64,000 bases of DNA from Bacteroidota bacterium (GTDB lineage: Bacteria > Bacteroidota > Bacteroidia > Bacteroidales > JAAUTT01). Each line of letters begins with the position of its first letter. Within the stretch, counting starts at the first letter, position 1. Positions 1-8,916 of this stretch are shown here, piece after piece. Below the pieces are notes generated by a model. The model made no database searches, had not been told where the DNA came from, and saw nothing but the letters and a program-made list of their open reading frames with translations. A program made the position numbers and the translations under genes. Where the stretch lies: assembly GCA_023429135.1 (NCBI GenBank), contig JAEYWD010000068.1, forward strand, positions 22,558-86,557. The letters are read 5' to 3'.

Positions 1-275
1 AATATTTTTGAGAGTAAAAATAATCCCACAACAGCGGCTATCGAGTTCAGCACCTTCATCATTGTTAAAACTTCGGGTTCAAAAATCAAACCGACAAGTT
101 TATACGCCATAAATCCCAGATAATTATAAAGCAGGTGGAAAGGTTCGGCCAACGTGTGCCCATATTTTATATATGCTGCATAAGCATATGCGTCGTTTGT
201 AGAGTTGGTAGTTGGGAAAAGGAGATATAGGAGTGCTACAACCAGAAGGCAAACTATCTTTATTAATCTACTCAT
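1..275 (-). CDS. N-terminal part of a membrane protein, probable GT-C glycosyltransferase (cut by window edge)
   Basis: The reading frame starts at an ATG at 275-273 and stays open to the window edge, giving about 91 residues. The first 25 residues contain a hydrophobic membrane segment (VCLLVVALLYLLF). A polar stretch with several tyrosines and an acidic residue (NSTNDAYAYAAYIKYGH) follows, then a second hydrophobic stretch. That layout, a first membrane helix followed by a large first loop with an early Asp, is typical of GT-C fold polyprenyl-phosphate-sugar transferases, but too little is visible to name the family. The stop of the upstream gene (281) is only 5 bases away on the same strand, so the two are almost certainly co-transcribed. 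The function is inferred from the neighbour and the topology. Confidence 0.6.
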   Translation of the reverse strand, partial: MSRLIKIVCLLVVALLYLLFPTTNSTNDAYAYAAYIKYGHTLAEPFHLLYNYLGFMAYKLVGLIFEPEVLTMMKVLNSIAAVVGLFLLSKI

Positions 276-280
276 AACTA

Positions 281-2314
281 CTAGTAATAAGAATTAGCTT
301 CAAGGTCAATACGAAAGTCATCATAAAACATTTCACTTTCCCGGGGATTCCACAAGTATACCGAGAATTCATAAATCTTAACATCAATACGCGGAAGATT
401 AAACATTAATTCAACTGACTGCCATTCTTTCTCTTTAAATGGAAGCTCCTGCAGATCGGATTCCCTGTAATGAACCAATCTATCATTCGAATTTACCTTT
501 ACCACCAACATGCAGCCTTCTGCTTTTTGTTTTAGCATCCGGAAAGTAATAAAAACCCTGGTATAGTCAGTTTTCAAAACAGACAAACTGCCTGACCGAA
601 AAGTTAGTCCGAATTCATCATCCCTGCTCAAATGACCGGCACTTCTTCCCGAATAAGCAACTGAGTCGCTCAACCTAAGGTTTGTCCATCCTCTAAAACT
701 ATTCCCTTCAAAATCGACCATAGAAGTAAAAGCCGGAATGGGGGCACTTTTCCTAATCATGGCTTTTGGGTTTTCTTTCTGGTCTGCTGAAAACCTAAAG
801 ACCGAGATTTTATTATTCCCTGCAACTCTGTGGAGACTGGAAAGAATTTCGGGGAAAATATAACTCAATTCATTCCATAAGAATTCGTCCTGCATTACTA
901 TAAAGTCGTAAGGCCATTTCAGGGCCCTATCAATATTTTCTTTTGTAGGATACATTACTGCATAGCCTGACCTTTTCATCGAAACAAAAGGAAGATTAGG
1001 GGCAACAGCGTCAAGCACGAGCATACGGGCGTTCGCAGAAATACCTGCAGAATCCAGAACCGTTGAAGCGTTCGTAAAGCTTTCGACAGTAGCCTGGGTT
1101 TTATTCCATATGGACGATTCGTATCTCAACTTTTGTGAGCTGATTGGCTGATATAGCAGAACCAGCATCGGTATAAATACTAAAAGCTTAAAAAACTTTG
1201 TAGTCCCTTTTTCGAAAGTTGGCACCAAACTCAGATTAAAGATGATTATTAAAATAATTAAGATATAAAAAGTATCAAGGAAATAGTAGTCATGGTCGGG
1301 AAACTGTTGCAGCATAAGTATACTAAACCCCATATAACCCGAAGTTAAAATTATTATATACAAAGCAAGCCATGTAACAGGCTTAGCGACAGACAAGCGA
1401 TGTACTATGAAATAAAATGAAGCAGCAACGACAATTAGGCCAAAAACCAAATAATGATAAACTGAAAAATACTGAAAACCCCAGTTTCGTAAAGCAGAAG
1501 TAATCAGCTCTACAGCAGAAGTAAAGCTTGATGGTGGCAAGGGGTAACTTAAAAAATCGGAACCATAACGATTGCGGAGAAAAGCAGTAAATATCTGGTA
1601 TGAAATTAATATCAATCCGGCGGCAAGTAAAGCAATGTAACGAACACCAATTTTTGTTTCCTTTTTGAAATATTTTACAAACTCCACTCCCACCAAAGAA
1701 ATCATAGGTATTACAAAGGTAGTTCGGGCCAGTGCAGCCAAAGTCAAAAACAATATACTTATGGTAAAGCTTTTATTATTGTTTTGCCTGAGATATTGGA
1801 AATAATAATATAACCCGATAAACAAATTTGCGAGCGAAGGAATGGTTGGCAAAAAACCCGCCTGATAATATACAAATACCGGCGAAGTAGCCGCAGCGAT
1901 GCAAACAATCAGACTTTTATAAAAACATTGAGTTACTAAATATGTCAACTTGAACAAAAAGAAGAGACCAATTAAGCTGTAAAGCAATATGTACAGTCTG
2001 AAGATCAATGGAGATTGCGAACCGGTTACCTTCATTATTATAGCAGGAATATAGTCGTGGATAGGAAAATCGACTGCAGTTATCCGGTCAGCTCCCGCAA
2101 TTTTCCATTCGTTTGGAAATTGATGGTTATAAATGAATGTTTGAGGTTTGAAGAAGTTAAGATTATTATACGTGAATCCCAAAGCAAGCGCATATCTGTC
2201 GGCTTGTGCCCAGGCATGGATGTGCGAAGGATAACTGTTAAGATGTTTGTAGCTATAAATTAAGCTTATTACAATTAACAGCGTAAGAACTCCCAAGGCT
2301 TTTTTTGCGGTCAT
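281..2314 (-). CDS. Large integral membrane protein, GT-C/GT39-like glycosyltransferase
   Basis: A 677-residue protein with an N-terminal helix (about 5-22) and roughly ten more hydrophobic segments between 105 and 400. A soluble C-terminal part of about 280 residues follows. The first periplasmic loop carries HAWAQADRYALA (residues about 33-44), the acidic-residue loop expected of ArnT/PMT-type transferases that use a polyprenyl-phosphate sugar donor. The C-terminal section (from about 530) looks like a beta-sandwich carbohydrate-binding or jelly-roll domain (FEGNSFRGWTNLRL, then SGRSAGHLS). Together with the partial membrane gene 5 bases downstream it suggests glycan or surface-polymer decoration. 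Donor and acceptor cannot be read from sequence. A plain O-antigen-type membrane protein is the alternative. Confidence 0.6.
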   Translation of the reverse strand: MTAKKALGVLTLLIVISLIYSYKHLNSYPSHIHAWAQADRYALALGFTYNNLNFFKPQTFIYNHQFPNEWKIAGADRITAVDFPIHDYIPAIIMKVTGSQSPLIFRLYILLYSLIGLFFLFKLTYLVTQCFYKSLIVCIAAATSPVFVYYQAGFLPTIPSLANLFIGLYYYFQYLRQNNNKSFTISILFLTLAALARTTFVIPMISLVGVEFVKYFKKETKIGVRYIALLAAGLILISYQIFTAFLRNRYGSDFLSYPLPPSSFTSAVELITSALRNWGFQYFSVYHYLVFGLIVVAASFYFIVHRLSVAKPVTWLALYIIILTSGYMGFSILMLQQFPDHDYYFLDTFYILIILIIIFNLSLVPTFEKGTTKFFKLLVFIPMLVLLYQPISSQKLRYESSIWNKTQATVESFTNASTVLDSAGISANARMLVLDAVAPNLPFVSMKRSGYAVMYPTKENIDRALKWPYDFIVMQDEFLWNELSYIFPEILSSLHRVAGNNKISVFRFSADQKENPKAMIRKSAPIPAFTSMVDFEGNSFRGWTNLRLSDSVAYSGRSAGHLSRDDEFGLTFRSGSLSVLKTDYTRVFITFRMLKQKAEGCMLVVKVNSNDRLVHYRESDLQELPFKEKEWQSVELMFNLPRIDVKIYEFSVYLWNPRESEMFYDDFRIDLEANSYY

Positions 2315-2385
2315 AATTCACCAGTATAATTAAACTAATTTAAATGAATTCTGCCGATTAGAAAAAATGTTAGACTATTAAGTTT

Positions 2386-2393
2386 TATTTTTG
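2386..2393 (+). promoter_or_regulatory. Candidate -7 box TATTTTTG of the deacetylase gene
   Basis: TATTTTTG matches the Bacteroidota -7 consensus TANNTTTG exactly and lies 18 bases before the ATG at 2412. No clear TTG is seen at the -33 position, so this is only half a promoter. If real, it excludes the TTG at 2391 as a start codon, because that TTG lies inside the box. Confidence 0.35.
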
Positions 2394-2411
2394 AACAAAA
2401 CAGTACTACAT

Positions 2412-3149
2412 ATGATTCTCATGTACCACAACATAGCCGAAGAAACAGGATTTAATACTGTTGCAGTAAATCAGTTTATAAATCAATTGGATTTTATCAT
2501 AGAGAATGGCTACAGAATTGTTTCTATGGATAATTACGTTGAAGCTTTAAAAAACAACAACTTCCAGAAACATAACATCTGCATAACTTTTGACGATGCA
2601 TACCGAAGCTTCGAAGAGGAAGTTATTCCTATTCTGGAGGAGCGCAATCTACCGGTTATGGTTTTTGTACCTGCCGGATTTATAGGAAAATATAATGTTT
2701 GGGACGAAGAGATATCCAATAACAGATTAGAAATTTTGAATGAACACGGACTTCGGAAATTAAGCAAAAACAGGCTTGTGACAATTGGTTCCCATGGAGT
2801 TTCGCATCAACCATTATCAAAACTGAATTCCGCAGAAATGAGAAACGAAATAGTTGATTCTAAAAATCAACTGAAGGAAATTACGGGATCTGAAATTAAA
2901 TACTTCTCCTACCCTTTTGGTCAGCACCAACATTTCAATTCAACTACGATTCAATTCATTAAAGAAGCGGGTTATGAGGCAGCAGTATCAACCAACTGGA
3001 ATCGCAACAATTCGGTTAACCACCTATATTCATTAAACAGGATTGAAATAGAACCGAAGGATAACATTGATGACTTCCGGCAAAAAATAACCCAGCACTA
3101 CCATTTAAAATTCTTTAAGCAAATTACGAAAAATTTTCTGAGATTCTAG
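2412..3149 (+). CDS. Polysaccharide deacetylase (NodB homology, CE4-like)
   Basis: A cytoplasmic-looking protein of about 245 residues. NodB motifs, in order: TFDDAYRSF (the catalytic and metal-binding Asp pair), SHGVSHQPL (the H-x3-H zinc-ligand motif), and YPFGQ, which corresponds to the R-x-YPxG substrate-groove motif. Members remove N- or O-acetyl groups from sugars of peptidoglycan, chitin-like or surface polysaccharides. No signal peptide is visible, which suggests action on a cytoplasmic or lipid-linked intermediate. The frame also opens at a TTG at 2391, but that codon overlaps a candidate -7 box, so the ATG at 2412 (MILMYHN) is preferred. The stop codon abuts the convergent methyltransferase gene with no gap. 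Confidence 0.85.
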   Translation: MILMYHNIAEETGFNTVAVNQFINQLDFIIENGYRIVSMDNYVEALKNNNFQKHNICITFDDAYRSFEEEVIPILEERNLPVMVFVPAGFIGKYNVWDEEISNNRLEILNEHGLRKLSKNRLVTIGSHGVSHQPLSKLNSAEMRNEIVDSKNQLKEITGSEIKYFSYPFGQHQHFNSTTIQFIKEAGYEAAVSTNWNRNNSVNHLYSLNRIEIEPKDNIDDFRQKITQHYHLKFFKQITKNFLRF

Positions 3150-4127
3150 TTACTTTTTCCTATACACCCCAAACCAGAAATCACTTTGACCGGTTTGTTC
3201 ATAAAACTTGTCTTCATCACAGAATAAAATGTCCAGTAACTGGTTTGTTTCATTTTTCACATCGATAAAATTGTGAGCTATTCCTTTCAACAAAGGATGA
3301 AGCAGTGATCCTCCTACAGCTTTTTCTTCAATCACAATCAGGTGCTTGTGGAGAACAGGCAGAATATCCTCCGCACATGGGGCTTCCGATGGATCGTTCA
3401 ACCACATACGCAGCCATCCGGGCCGGTAGGTTCTAGTTTTAACAGAATTGTCCTTTCTAACTTTGAAATTGCGGGGTAATGCAGCTAAACAATTATTTAC
3501 TACTTCAAGCTGGTTATTTGTATATTGAAATCTGTTAGGTCCTACATACTCAAACATCAACACAATTCCTCCCGGCTTAAGCACAGGCAGAACGTTACCC
3601 AATATCAGTTCTTCAATTCTATTAAAATGGTGCAGACTGGAGTTAAACAACACCATGTCGAAATTTTCTTTTTCAAAAGAGAATTTTGAAAAGTCGCCCA
3701 CATGGTATGTCAAATTTTTTAGGCCTGCTTTAGAAGCTTCTTCTGTAGCCCTCATCACCATTGTTCTCGAAACATCTATTCCTTCAATTTTTATGAAAGG
3801 AGCATAACGGGCAAATAATCTTTCCTTTTCCCCGGATCCACAACCCACTGATAAAACTCTGAAATCGCTTTGGTTCCGGAAATATTTCCGTGAAACATAT
3901 TCTTCCCATGTTTCCTGTTTATTACCAGTAATCTTCATATTCCATCGCAGCCGTATCGCTGGCACTTCCCACCAATTAGACCCTGAAGTTTGGTATGTAT
4001 CCCATTGCTTTTTCACCCGATCCGATCCCGATAACTTAACCTTGTTAAAAAGAAATTTCCAACCTCTGCTCCTGAATACAGAGAGCAAAGCTTGAAAATC
4101 ATCGGGAGTAACCAAACTTACTGACAT
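3150..4127 (-). CDS. Class I SAM-dependent methyltransferase
   Basis: 325 residues. Motif I of the Rossmann methyltransferase fold is VLSVGCGSGEKERLF (about 92-106). An acidic residue follows at the end of beta-2 (IEGIDVS), and the motif IV region is FDMVLFNSSLHHF, with a post-motif VLKPGGIVLMFE. This binds S-adenosylmethionine. The acceptor cannot be deduced, although the neighbours (deacetylase, membrane glycosyltransferases) make a sugar or lipid-linked sugar plausible. The N-terminal 90 residues are rich in Trp and Arg and could form a lid. It ends flush against the convergent deacetylase gene, with stop codons adjacent at 3149 and 3150. Confidence 0.8.
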   Translation of the reverse strand: MSVSLVTPDDFQALLSVFRSRGWKFLFNKVKLSGSDRVKKQWDTYQTSGSNWWEVPAIRLRWNMKITGNKQETWEEYVSRKYFRNQSDFRVLSVGCGSGEKERLFARYAPFIKIEGIDVSRTMVMRATEEASKAGLKNLTYHVGDFSKFSFEKENFDMVLFNSSLHHFNRIEELILGNVLPVLKPGGIVLMFEYVGPNRFQYTNNQLEVVNNCLAALPRNFKVRKDNSVKTRTYRPGWLRMWLNDPSEAPCAEDILPVLHKHLIVIEEKAVGGSLLHPLLKGIAHNFIDVKNETNQLLDILFCDEDKFYEQTGQSDFWFGVYRKK

Positions 4128-4239
4128 GTCGCTAAAAGGGGATATTTTTGTGCAAGATAATGCAAGTTAGTTTATGAACGGGAAAATATTTAAAGGTCTC
4201 AAATAGCAATATTATTATACTTCTCCTCCTTCTCCCCTC

Positions 4240-5346
4240 CTACTCCTTCTCTTTTTTCTTAAACAGTCCTTTAATTTTCTTCATAATACCATTCGATCCT
4301 GCATCGCCATTCTGGTCGCCTATCAGGTAGGCATAGGGGTAGAGGCCTTCAACGTTATCCAGTATAATTTTAATCATTCCCAGCAATGGCAGGAAGAGAA
4401 TTACCCCTGCAATTCCCCAAACCAGACCTCCTACAATAAGAATAAAAATTGTAAAAAACGGGCTCACATTCACATTTCCGCCCACAACATAAGGCTCTAT
4501 AAAATAGTTATCGAAAAGTTGGGCAAGAGATATTACAATGAGCACTCCCAACGCCGGTCCAAACGAATCGTTAGAAACAAGGGCCATAAAAATTGGTAGC
4601 AAACCTCCAATAACCGGTCCAACATAGGGGATAAAGGTTACTATCGCCGCAATGGCCGATAGCAAAAAAGCGTTTTTGATGCCGAGAATCAATAATCCAA
4701 TTGTATAAAAAATTGTGAGAATAATGATGGAGATAGCCCTGCCCGACAGATATTGCTGTGCAATTTTGCTCACTTTCGAGATAATGGCTTTGGCATCTTC
4801 GCGCTTTTCGTCTTTATACATGAGTACAAAAAAGTTCTCGTACTTTTCGCGATGCAGCAGAAACAAAAAAGTAAACACCAACACAAGCATAAATCCGCCA
4901 AACAAAGTAACAATACCCGTTACAACTCCGGTGAGGTAACTTCCGGCGCTGCTGATTGTATTCTTAGTTTGTTCTTTTAAAGCTTTTATTTGTTGCTCAG
5001 GACTCATCCCAAACTGGTTTTCGACCCAGCCCTGAATGCTTGTAATAAATTCTTCGAGCCGCTTCTGAATCTGAGGTAAATCTTCGGTCAGGGTTACAAT
5101 TTGAGCTGTTATAAGAGATAGCACCGCCATAATAGAAATAACTATCAGAAATACCGAAATAAGCGTTGAGAAAACTCTGGTAACTCCCCAGCTTTCAAGC
5201 TTATTGGAAACGGGTGTCATCAACATGGCCAGAAATATCGAGAAAACTGTGAGGATGAGGATATCCCGGCCAAAATACAGAACTACCGTAAGTAAAATAA
5301 AGAACAGAAGGTTGTCATTGATTTGGGAAATGGAAAGTCGTTTCAT
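4240..5346 (-). CDS. AI-2E family transporter (PerM/UPF0118)
   Basis: 368 residues with the family layout. There are two or three membrane helices in the first 90 residues. An amphipathic soluble stretch follows (about 85-130), which contains LPQIQKRLEEFITSIQGWV. A block of four to five helices then ends in the conserved segment IPYVGPVIGGLLPI (about 239-252) and ILFLPLLGMIKIILDNV. A charged tail (KKIKGLFKKKEKE) closes the protein. The family is named for autoinducer-2 export by TqsA, but members also move Na+/H+ or other solutes, so the substrate is open. It appears to be its own transcription unit, separated from the lyase operon by the terminator at 5427-5456. Confidence 0.85.
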   Translation of the reverse strand: MKRLSISQINDNLLFFILLTVVLYFGRDILILTVFSIFLAMLMTPVSNKLESWGVTRVFSTLISVFLIVISIMAVLSLITAQIVTLTEDLPQIQKRLEEFITSIQGWVENQFGMSPEQQIKALKEQTKNTISSAGSYLTGVVTGIVTLFGGFMLVLVFTFLFLLHREKYENFFVLMYKDEKREDAKAIISKVSKIAQQYLSGRAISIIILTIFYTIGLLILGIKNAFLLSAIAAIVTFIPYVGPVIGGLLPIFMALVSNDSFGPALGVLIVISLAQLFDNYFIEPYVVGGNVNVSPFFTIFILIVGGLVWGIAGVILFLPLLGMIKIILDNVEGLYPYAYLIGDQNGDAGSNGIMKKIKGLFKKKEKE

Positions 5347-5426
5347 TAAGAGACCATTTAGGGTGAATTCTTTTTAATAAAACCCTTAAATGGAACTTTT
5401 GCTCTCCTATGGAACTAAAAATATGG

Positions 5427-5456
5427 AAAAAGCCTGCTGATGCCTTTACAACAGGC
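5427..5456 (-). terminator. Rho-independent terminator closing the lyase operon
   Basis: Read on the minus strand, an 8-bp stem (GCCTGTTG pairing with CAGCAGGC, one G-T wobble) has a 9-base loop and is followed at once by TTTTT. It lies 21 bases past the stop of the last PUL gene and upstream of the AI-2E gene on the same strand. Confidence 0.8.
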
Positions 5457-5477
5457 CTTTCCATTAACCTTTGTTTT

Positions 5478-7418
5478 TTACTTCGCCGAAACCTTCATAA
5501 TATATTTATCCTTTGCTTTTGGAGCTTTGGCTTTGAGGTTAACACGATAAATATTATCGCCCCATTTCTGAATAATACCCTTATCTTCCATGGCTTCTAA
5601 TTTTATCTTTTCTACCGAAGCATCAAATTGGCCGGCATTGTATTGGATTACAAAATCTTTTGCTTTTCCGCTTTCGTTTTTATAATGTATCACCACTTCT
5701 CCCGGTTTTGTAACTTCTGCAGAATGGCAGGTGATGAGGTGCTGGGTGACCGACTCGGCCTTTGAAAGATCGGATTCATCCTGAATGATTACACCTTTGG
5801 TTCTGTTGAAGGTGAGCGTTCGTTTCCACGAATTTATACCAGCATCGGCCGGGTACGATTTTGCAATATCCAGCACAAACTGAACTTTAGCTTTATCAGC
5901 CTTATAGCTCACATTTTGGGCTCTGTAGTTTTCGCCTGGCAATTGTTCCTTACCATTGATGGTTGGAAGGTTGTGGTAATCGGAGCAGTTGTACCAGATA
6001 TCGTAACGCTTGTCGCTGAAGGTCTTGCGTGTATAGGTTCCGCGGCCAACATCAATCAGCAGCGGCCAGCCGTCGTAATAAACCACATAATTACCAATAT
6101 CGTTATGATTATGACTTTCGTTATTATGTCCTCCTTTGGCAGCAACAAAATATCCATTGGCAGAGCCTTTAATATCGCGTGCTATGAAAACCTGCAGATC
6201 GGGTAGCCACACATCCGATGGAAACGGAAGGCCCTTTTCAGCTTTTTTGTATTCATCCTGGATAAACAGAGAGAAGTAGTTTCTGAAATAATGGAACCTG
6301 CCAAGTTTGCCTTCAGGTTTATGGTACCAGGCACCGAACTTCATCATATCGGGATCTTTAATGGCTTTACCGTATCGGTAAATCATCTCGGCATCGGGGG
6401 TAAACTGGGGATCGGCATCAGCAAAATTCAGGAAGTATTTATCACCAATCTGGGCGCGATAAATAAACTTTCCCATTTCCTGGAATTTACGGTCGGCATA
6501 AACATATGCAAATGCATTGTTTGAGGCCACATTCAACATTTCAATATTATCGAATAACGAAGCAGCGGCGGCGCCCCAGTAACCAGGACCTTCATCACAC
6601 CCACCATCCGTAGGATAGGGATTCAAAAAAGCATCGAGAACAAAAAGGATTTTTGCTACGGCTTCAGTACGTTTCTGATCGTTTTTCTCCAGCAATAGAA
6701 CGGAGTTTAACCAGTTGGAACAAATCCACGGGTTCCAGTTATTCGGGCGACCAGCTCCTGGCGCTGTTCCCATCCATCCATGGTAATTGTTCATCAGGGG
6801 CGTAAATACCCGTTTATCGGTTTCGAAATAAATTCTTTTGCGAATCTGAGGCGATACTGCTTCAAGTTTTTCACCCAGAAAATAGTCGATCCACGAAAGA
6901 AAGGTGGCAGTTTCTGCAGCAAAGAGGTCGACAAACGGACGCGAAACATCCATTAATCCCGAATATTCTTTTGATTTAGGCAGATGAGCAGGTACTCCCC
7001 AGAACGATTCTTCGCAAATGGACCAAACGCCATTGATGATTGGATCGACAAAACGGCCTTTATTTTCGTAAATCTCCGCAATAACCATAGTTCCAAGCAC
7101 CTCGCGTTTCTTAAAACTTAGATTTTGATATTCGTCGCGATCGCCGGTACGATCAATTAAAAGCGATTTTGTAGCCGGAATGGAAGGCCAGTCGTAATTG
7201 AGATAACTTTCGGCTGTGGTCAGATATGCCTTTAGCAACTCCTGATCGGCTTTCGACCAGCCATCCCTGTCGTTGATTTTTGGGAAAGGAGTGAATTTAG
7301 CTTGAGGTATCAGCGCCCTGCCAAGTTCTTCTTTGGAGAATTTTCCGCTCAGCAGGTTCTGGGCTTGCACTGAAAGTCCCAGAAGCGCCACAAAAATAAT
7401 TACGATGCTCTTTTTCAT
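5478..7418 (-). CDS. Secreted heparinase II/III-family polysaccharide lyase
   Basis: 646 residues with a clean signal peptide (cut near VQAQ, residue 20). Residues about 50-380 are an alpha/alpha-toroid rich in Trp and Tyr with an NNWNPW motif at 226-231, typical of the substrate-binding Asn of these lyases. Residues about 405-640 form the anti-parallel beta-sandwich domain. It has GHNNESHNHNDIG (430-442), the conserved His/Asn cluster near the metal site, and YHNLPTING from 481. Enzymes of this fold cleave uronic-acid polysaccharides (heparan, alginate, others) by beta-elimination, leaving a 4,5-unsaturated end that the GH88 protein of this locus could remove. I cannot place it in a numbered PL family by eye. 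It is the last gene of the operon. Confidence 0.82.
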   Translation of the reverse strand: MKKSIVIIFVALLGLSVQAQNLLSGKFSKEELGRALIPQAKFTPFPKINDRDGWSKADQELLKAYLTTAESYLNYDWPSIPATKSLLIDRTGDRDEYQNLSFKKREVLGTMVIAEIYENKGRFVDPIINGVWSICEESFWGVPAHLPKSKEYSGLMDVSRPFVDLFAAETATFLSWIDYFLGEKLEAVSPQIRKRIYFETDKRVFTPLMNNYHGWMGTAPGAGRPNNWNPWICSNWLNSVLLLEKNDQKRTEAVAKILFVLDAFLNPYPTDGGCDEGPGYWGAAAASLFDNIEMLNVASNNAFAYVYADRKFQEMGKFIYRAQIGDKYFLNFADADPQFTPDAEMIYRYGKAIKDPDMMKFGAWYHKPEGKLGRFHYFRNYFSLFIQDEYKKAEKGLPFPSDVWLPDLQVFIARDIKGSANGYFVAAKGGHNNESHNHNDIGNYVVYYDGWPLLIDVGRGTYTRKTFSDKRYDIWYNCSDYHNLPTINGKEQLPGENYRAQNVSYKADKAKVQFVLDIAKSYPADAGINSWKRTLTFNRTKGVIIQDESDLSKAESVTQHLITCHSAEVTKPGEVVIHYKNESGKAKDFVIQYNAGQFDASVEKIKLEAMEDKGIIQKWGDNIYRVNLKAKAPKAKDKYIMKVSAK

Positions 7419-7443
7419 ATTTGTCAGGTTAATGTTAGAAAGT

Positions 7444-8811
7444 TTATTTATTCAATTTCACAGGAACTGCGAACTCCGCCTTCATATCGTAAGGCAATTC
7501 CCAAACAGTGTCGCCACTCTTATTTGTAAAATACAGTTTGGATTCGGAAAGCTTGTCGGCATCGCCGTCGGCCCAGAAAGCATAAAAATCCTTGTGTGCA
7601 TTAAGAGGGCGACGCGCATAGGAATGATTCCGTGGACTGTTTGCGGTAATACGCCTCACTTTTGTCCAGCTTTGTCCTGAGTTTTTACTTTCCCACAATT
7701 CCATTTCACCGCCGGTGCCCAGTTTCTGGGGACCAGCACCGGTAGGTCCTATAATCTGCCAGGTATTTCCTTCGATATACAGCGACCCCATGTCGTAGTT
7801 ATGTGTCGATTCGCAAACTTTATAAAAGTTCCATTTCCCTCCCTTCCAATGTGCAATAGTCCATTCGCGGGGATCCCCTTTTGGGCCGGGTTCATGAAAC
7901 CGGCTCACCACATAGAGGATTACAGGATTCCCATCTTTATCGAAGCTGATATCGTTGATGTATACAAGCTTTTTCTCCGCTTCATAATCCTTCACCAAAG
8001 CATCGCAGTGAATATCGGAAAGGGGCATCTGCAACACCTTTCCACCCGCAGATTTCCAGGTCTGGCCCAAATTATCGGTTTGTACATAATACAGATTGGT
8101 GCGCTTGTTAACATCGCCGCCAGGATGGTAATTAAAAGCCGATATCACCTTCTTTCCAAGCACATTCGAAACCTGGTAATGACCGCCAAACCCGGCAAGT
8201 TTTTGTTCAGGTAGCCAGTTTTTACCATTGGTGCTGGTTGTCCAGTATAGTTCGCGTCCCCTTGTATATTTGGTAAAAAAATAAAAGAAACCGTCTTTAC
8301 CCATCCACCATGGCTGAGGGTAGGTCATTTCGCCTTCCCTGACTTTTTCGAAAGAATTGATTGAAAAAGGCTTTGTGCTTTTGAAAATAATCCCGGGTCG
8401 GCTTGTGTTACGACCACTCACGAAAACCCAGATGAACCCATTGCTGTCGATTGACATGGAAGCATTATCGTGAGGATCGTCCACACCCATTTTGTCGTAA
8501 ACAATAACCGGCTTGGGAACTTCATGCGATTTATGATCGAAGTACGAAATCATAATCAGCAAATGGCGTTCTTCTTTTTTAGTTGTTCCGCCATAAACAA
8601 AGAAGGTTTTGTCCGCCTTGGGAGAATAAATGGCCACCGGAATATGATCGGCGGTATAGGTTCCCAAACCACCTGAGTACTTATCGCCATGTTCGGAAAA
8701 CTGCCCCAGAGTGAACCAGATACCGCGGTAACCGTCAATTTTGGGGTTTTGAGCGAGAACCTGTGTAAATAGCATTAGCAATAAACCTTGTAACAGAAAA
8801 TTACGTGTCAT
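7444..8811 (-). CDS. Secreted BNR_4 beta-propeller protein, possible polysaccharide lyase
   Basis: 455 residues with a signal peptide ending at VLAQ (21). The rest shows repeated blade motifs: GIIFKST, YWTTSTNGKNW, YYVQTDNLGQTW and ELWESKNSGQSWTKVRR, which are Asp-box/BNR-like (SxDxGxTW) and fit a seven-bladed propeller of the BNR_4 type. Known relatives include ulvan lyases of PL24 and PL25, which cut next to uronic acids. Here DDPHDNASMSID, FGGHYQVSN and the C-terminal NHSYARRP supply candidate catalytic His, Tyr and Arg residues. Its place among uronate lyases supports a lyase role, but BNR_4 proteins are also annotated as non-catalytic or sialidase-like. It is separated by 25 bases from the downstream heparinase-like gene. 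Confidence 0.7.
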   Translation of the reverse strand: MTRNFLLQGLLLMLFTQVLAQNPKIDGYRGIWFTLGQFSEHGDKYSGGLGTYTADHIPVAIYSPKADKTFFVYGGTTKKEERHLLIMISYFDHKSHEVPKPVIVYDKMGVDDPHDNASMSIDSNGFIWVFVSGRNTSRPGIIFKSTKPFSINSFEKVREGEMTYPQPWWMGKDGFFYFFTKYTRGRELYWTTSTNGKNWLPEQKLAGFGGHYQVSNVLGKKVISAFNYHPGGDVNKRTNLYYVQTDNLGQTWKSAGGKVLQMPLSDIHCDALVKDYEAEKKLVYINDISFDKDGNPVILYVVSRFHEPGPKGDPREWTIAHWKGGKWNFYKVCESTHNYDMGSLYIEGNTWQIIGPTGAGPQKLGTGGEMELWESKNSGQSWTKVRRITANSPRNHSYARRPLNAHKDFYAFWADGDADKLSESKLYFTNKSGDTVWELPYDMKAEFAVPVKLNK

Positions 8812-8864
8812 TTTAAATTTTTAAAATTGTATAAATTACAATAAAACTTAGCTTTCCAGTATCA

Positions 8865-8909
8865 CCTCACCCGACCCCTCTCCTCAGAGGAGAGGGGTCG
8901 GGGGTGAGG
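8865..8909. repeat. Long GC-rich inverted repeat between BNR_4 and CE15 genes
   Basis: A 21-base left arm (CCTCACCCGACCCC then TCTCCTC) pairs with a 23-base right arm across a one-base loop, with a two-base bulge. It is much more GC-rich than its surroundings. It could act as an intra-operon transcription brake or RNA-stability element. It resembles the inverted repeat at 32897-32962 in using CCCCA/CCTCACC-type arms, suggesting a dispersed palindromic repeat. Confidence 0.75.
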
Positions 8910-8916
8910 CTTTCCC

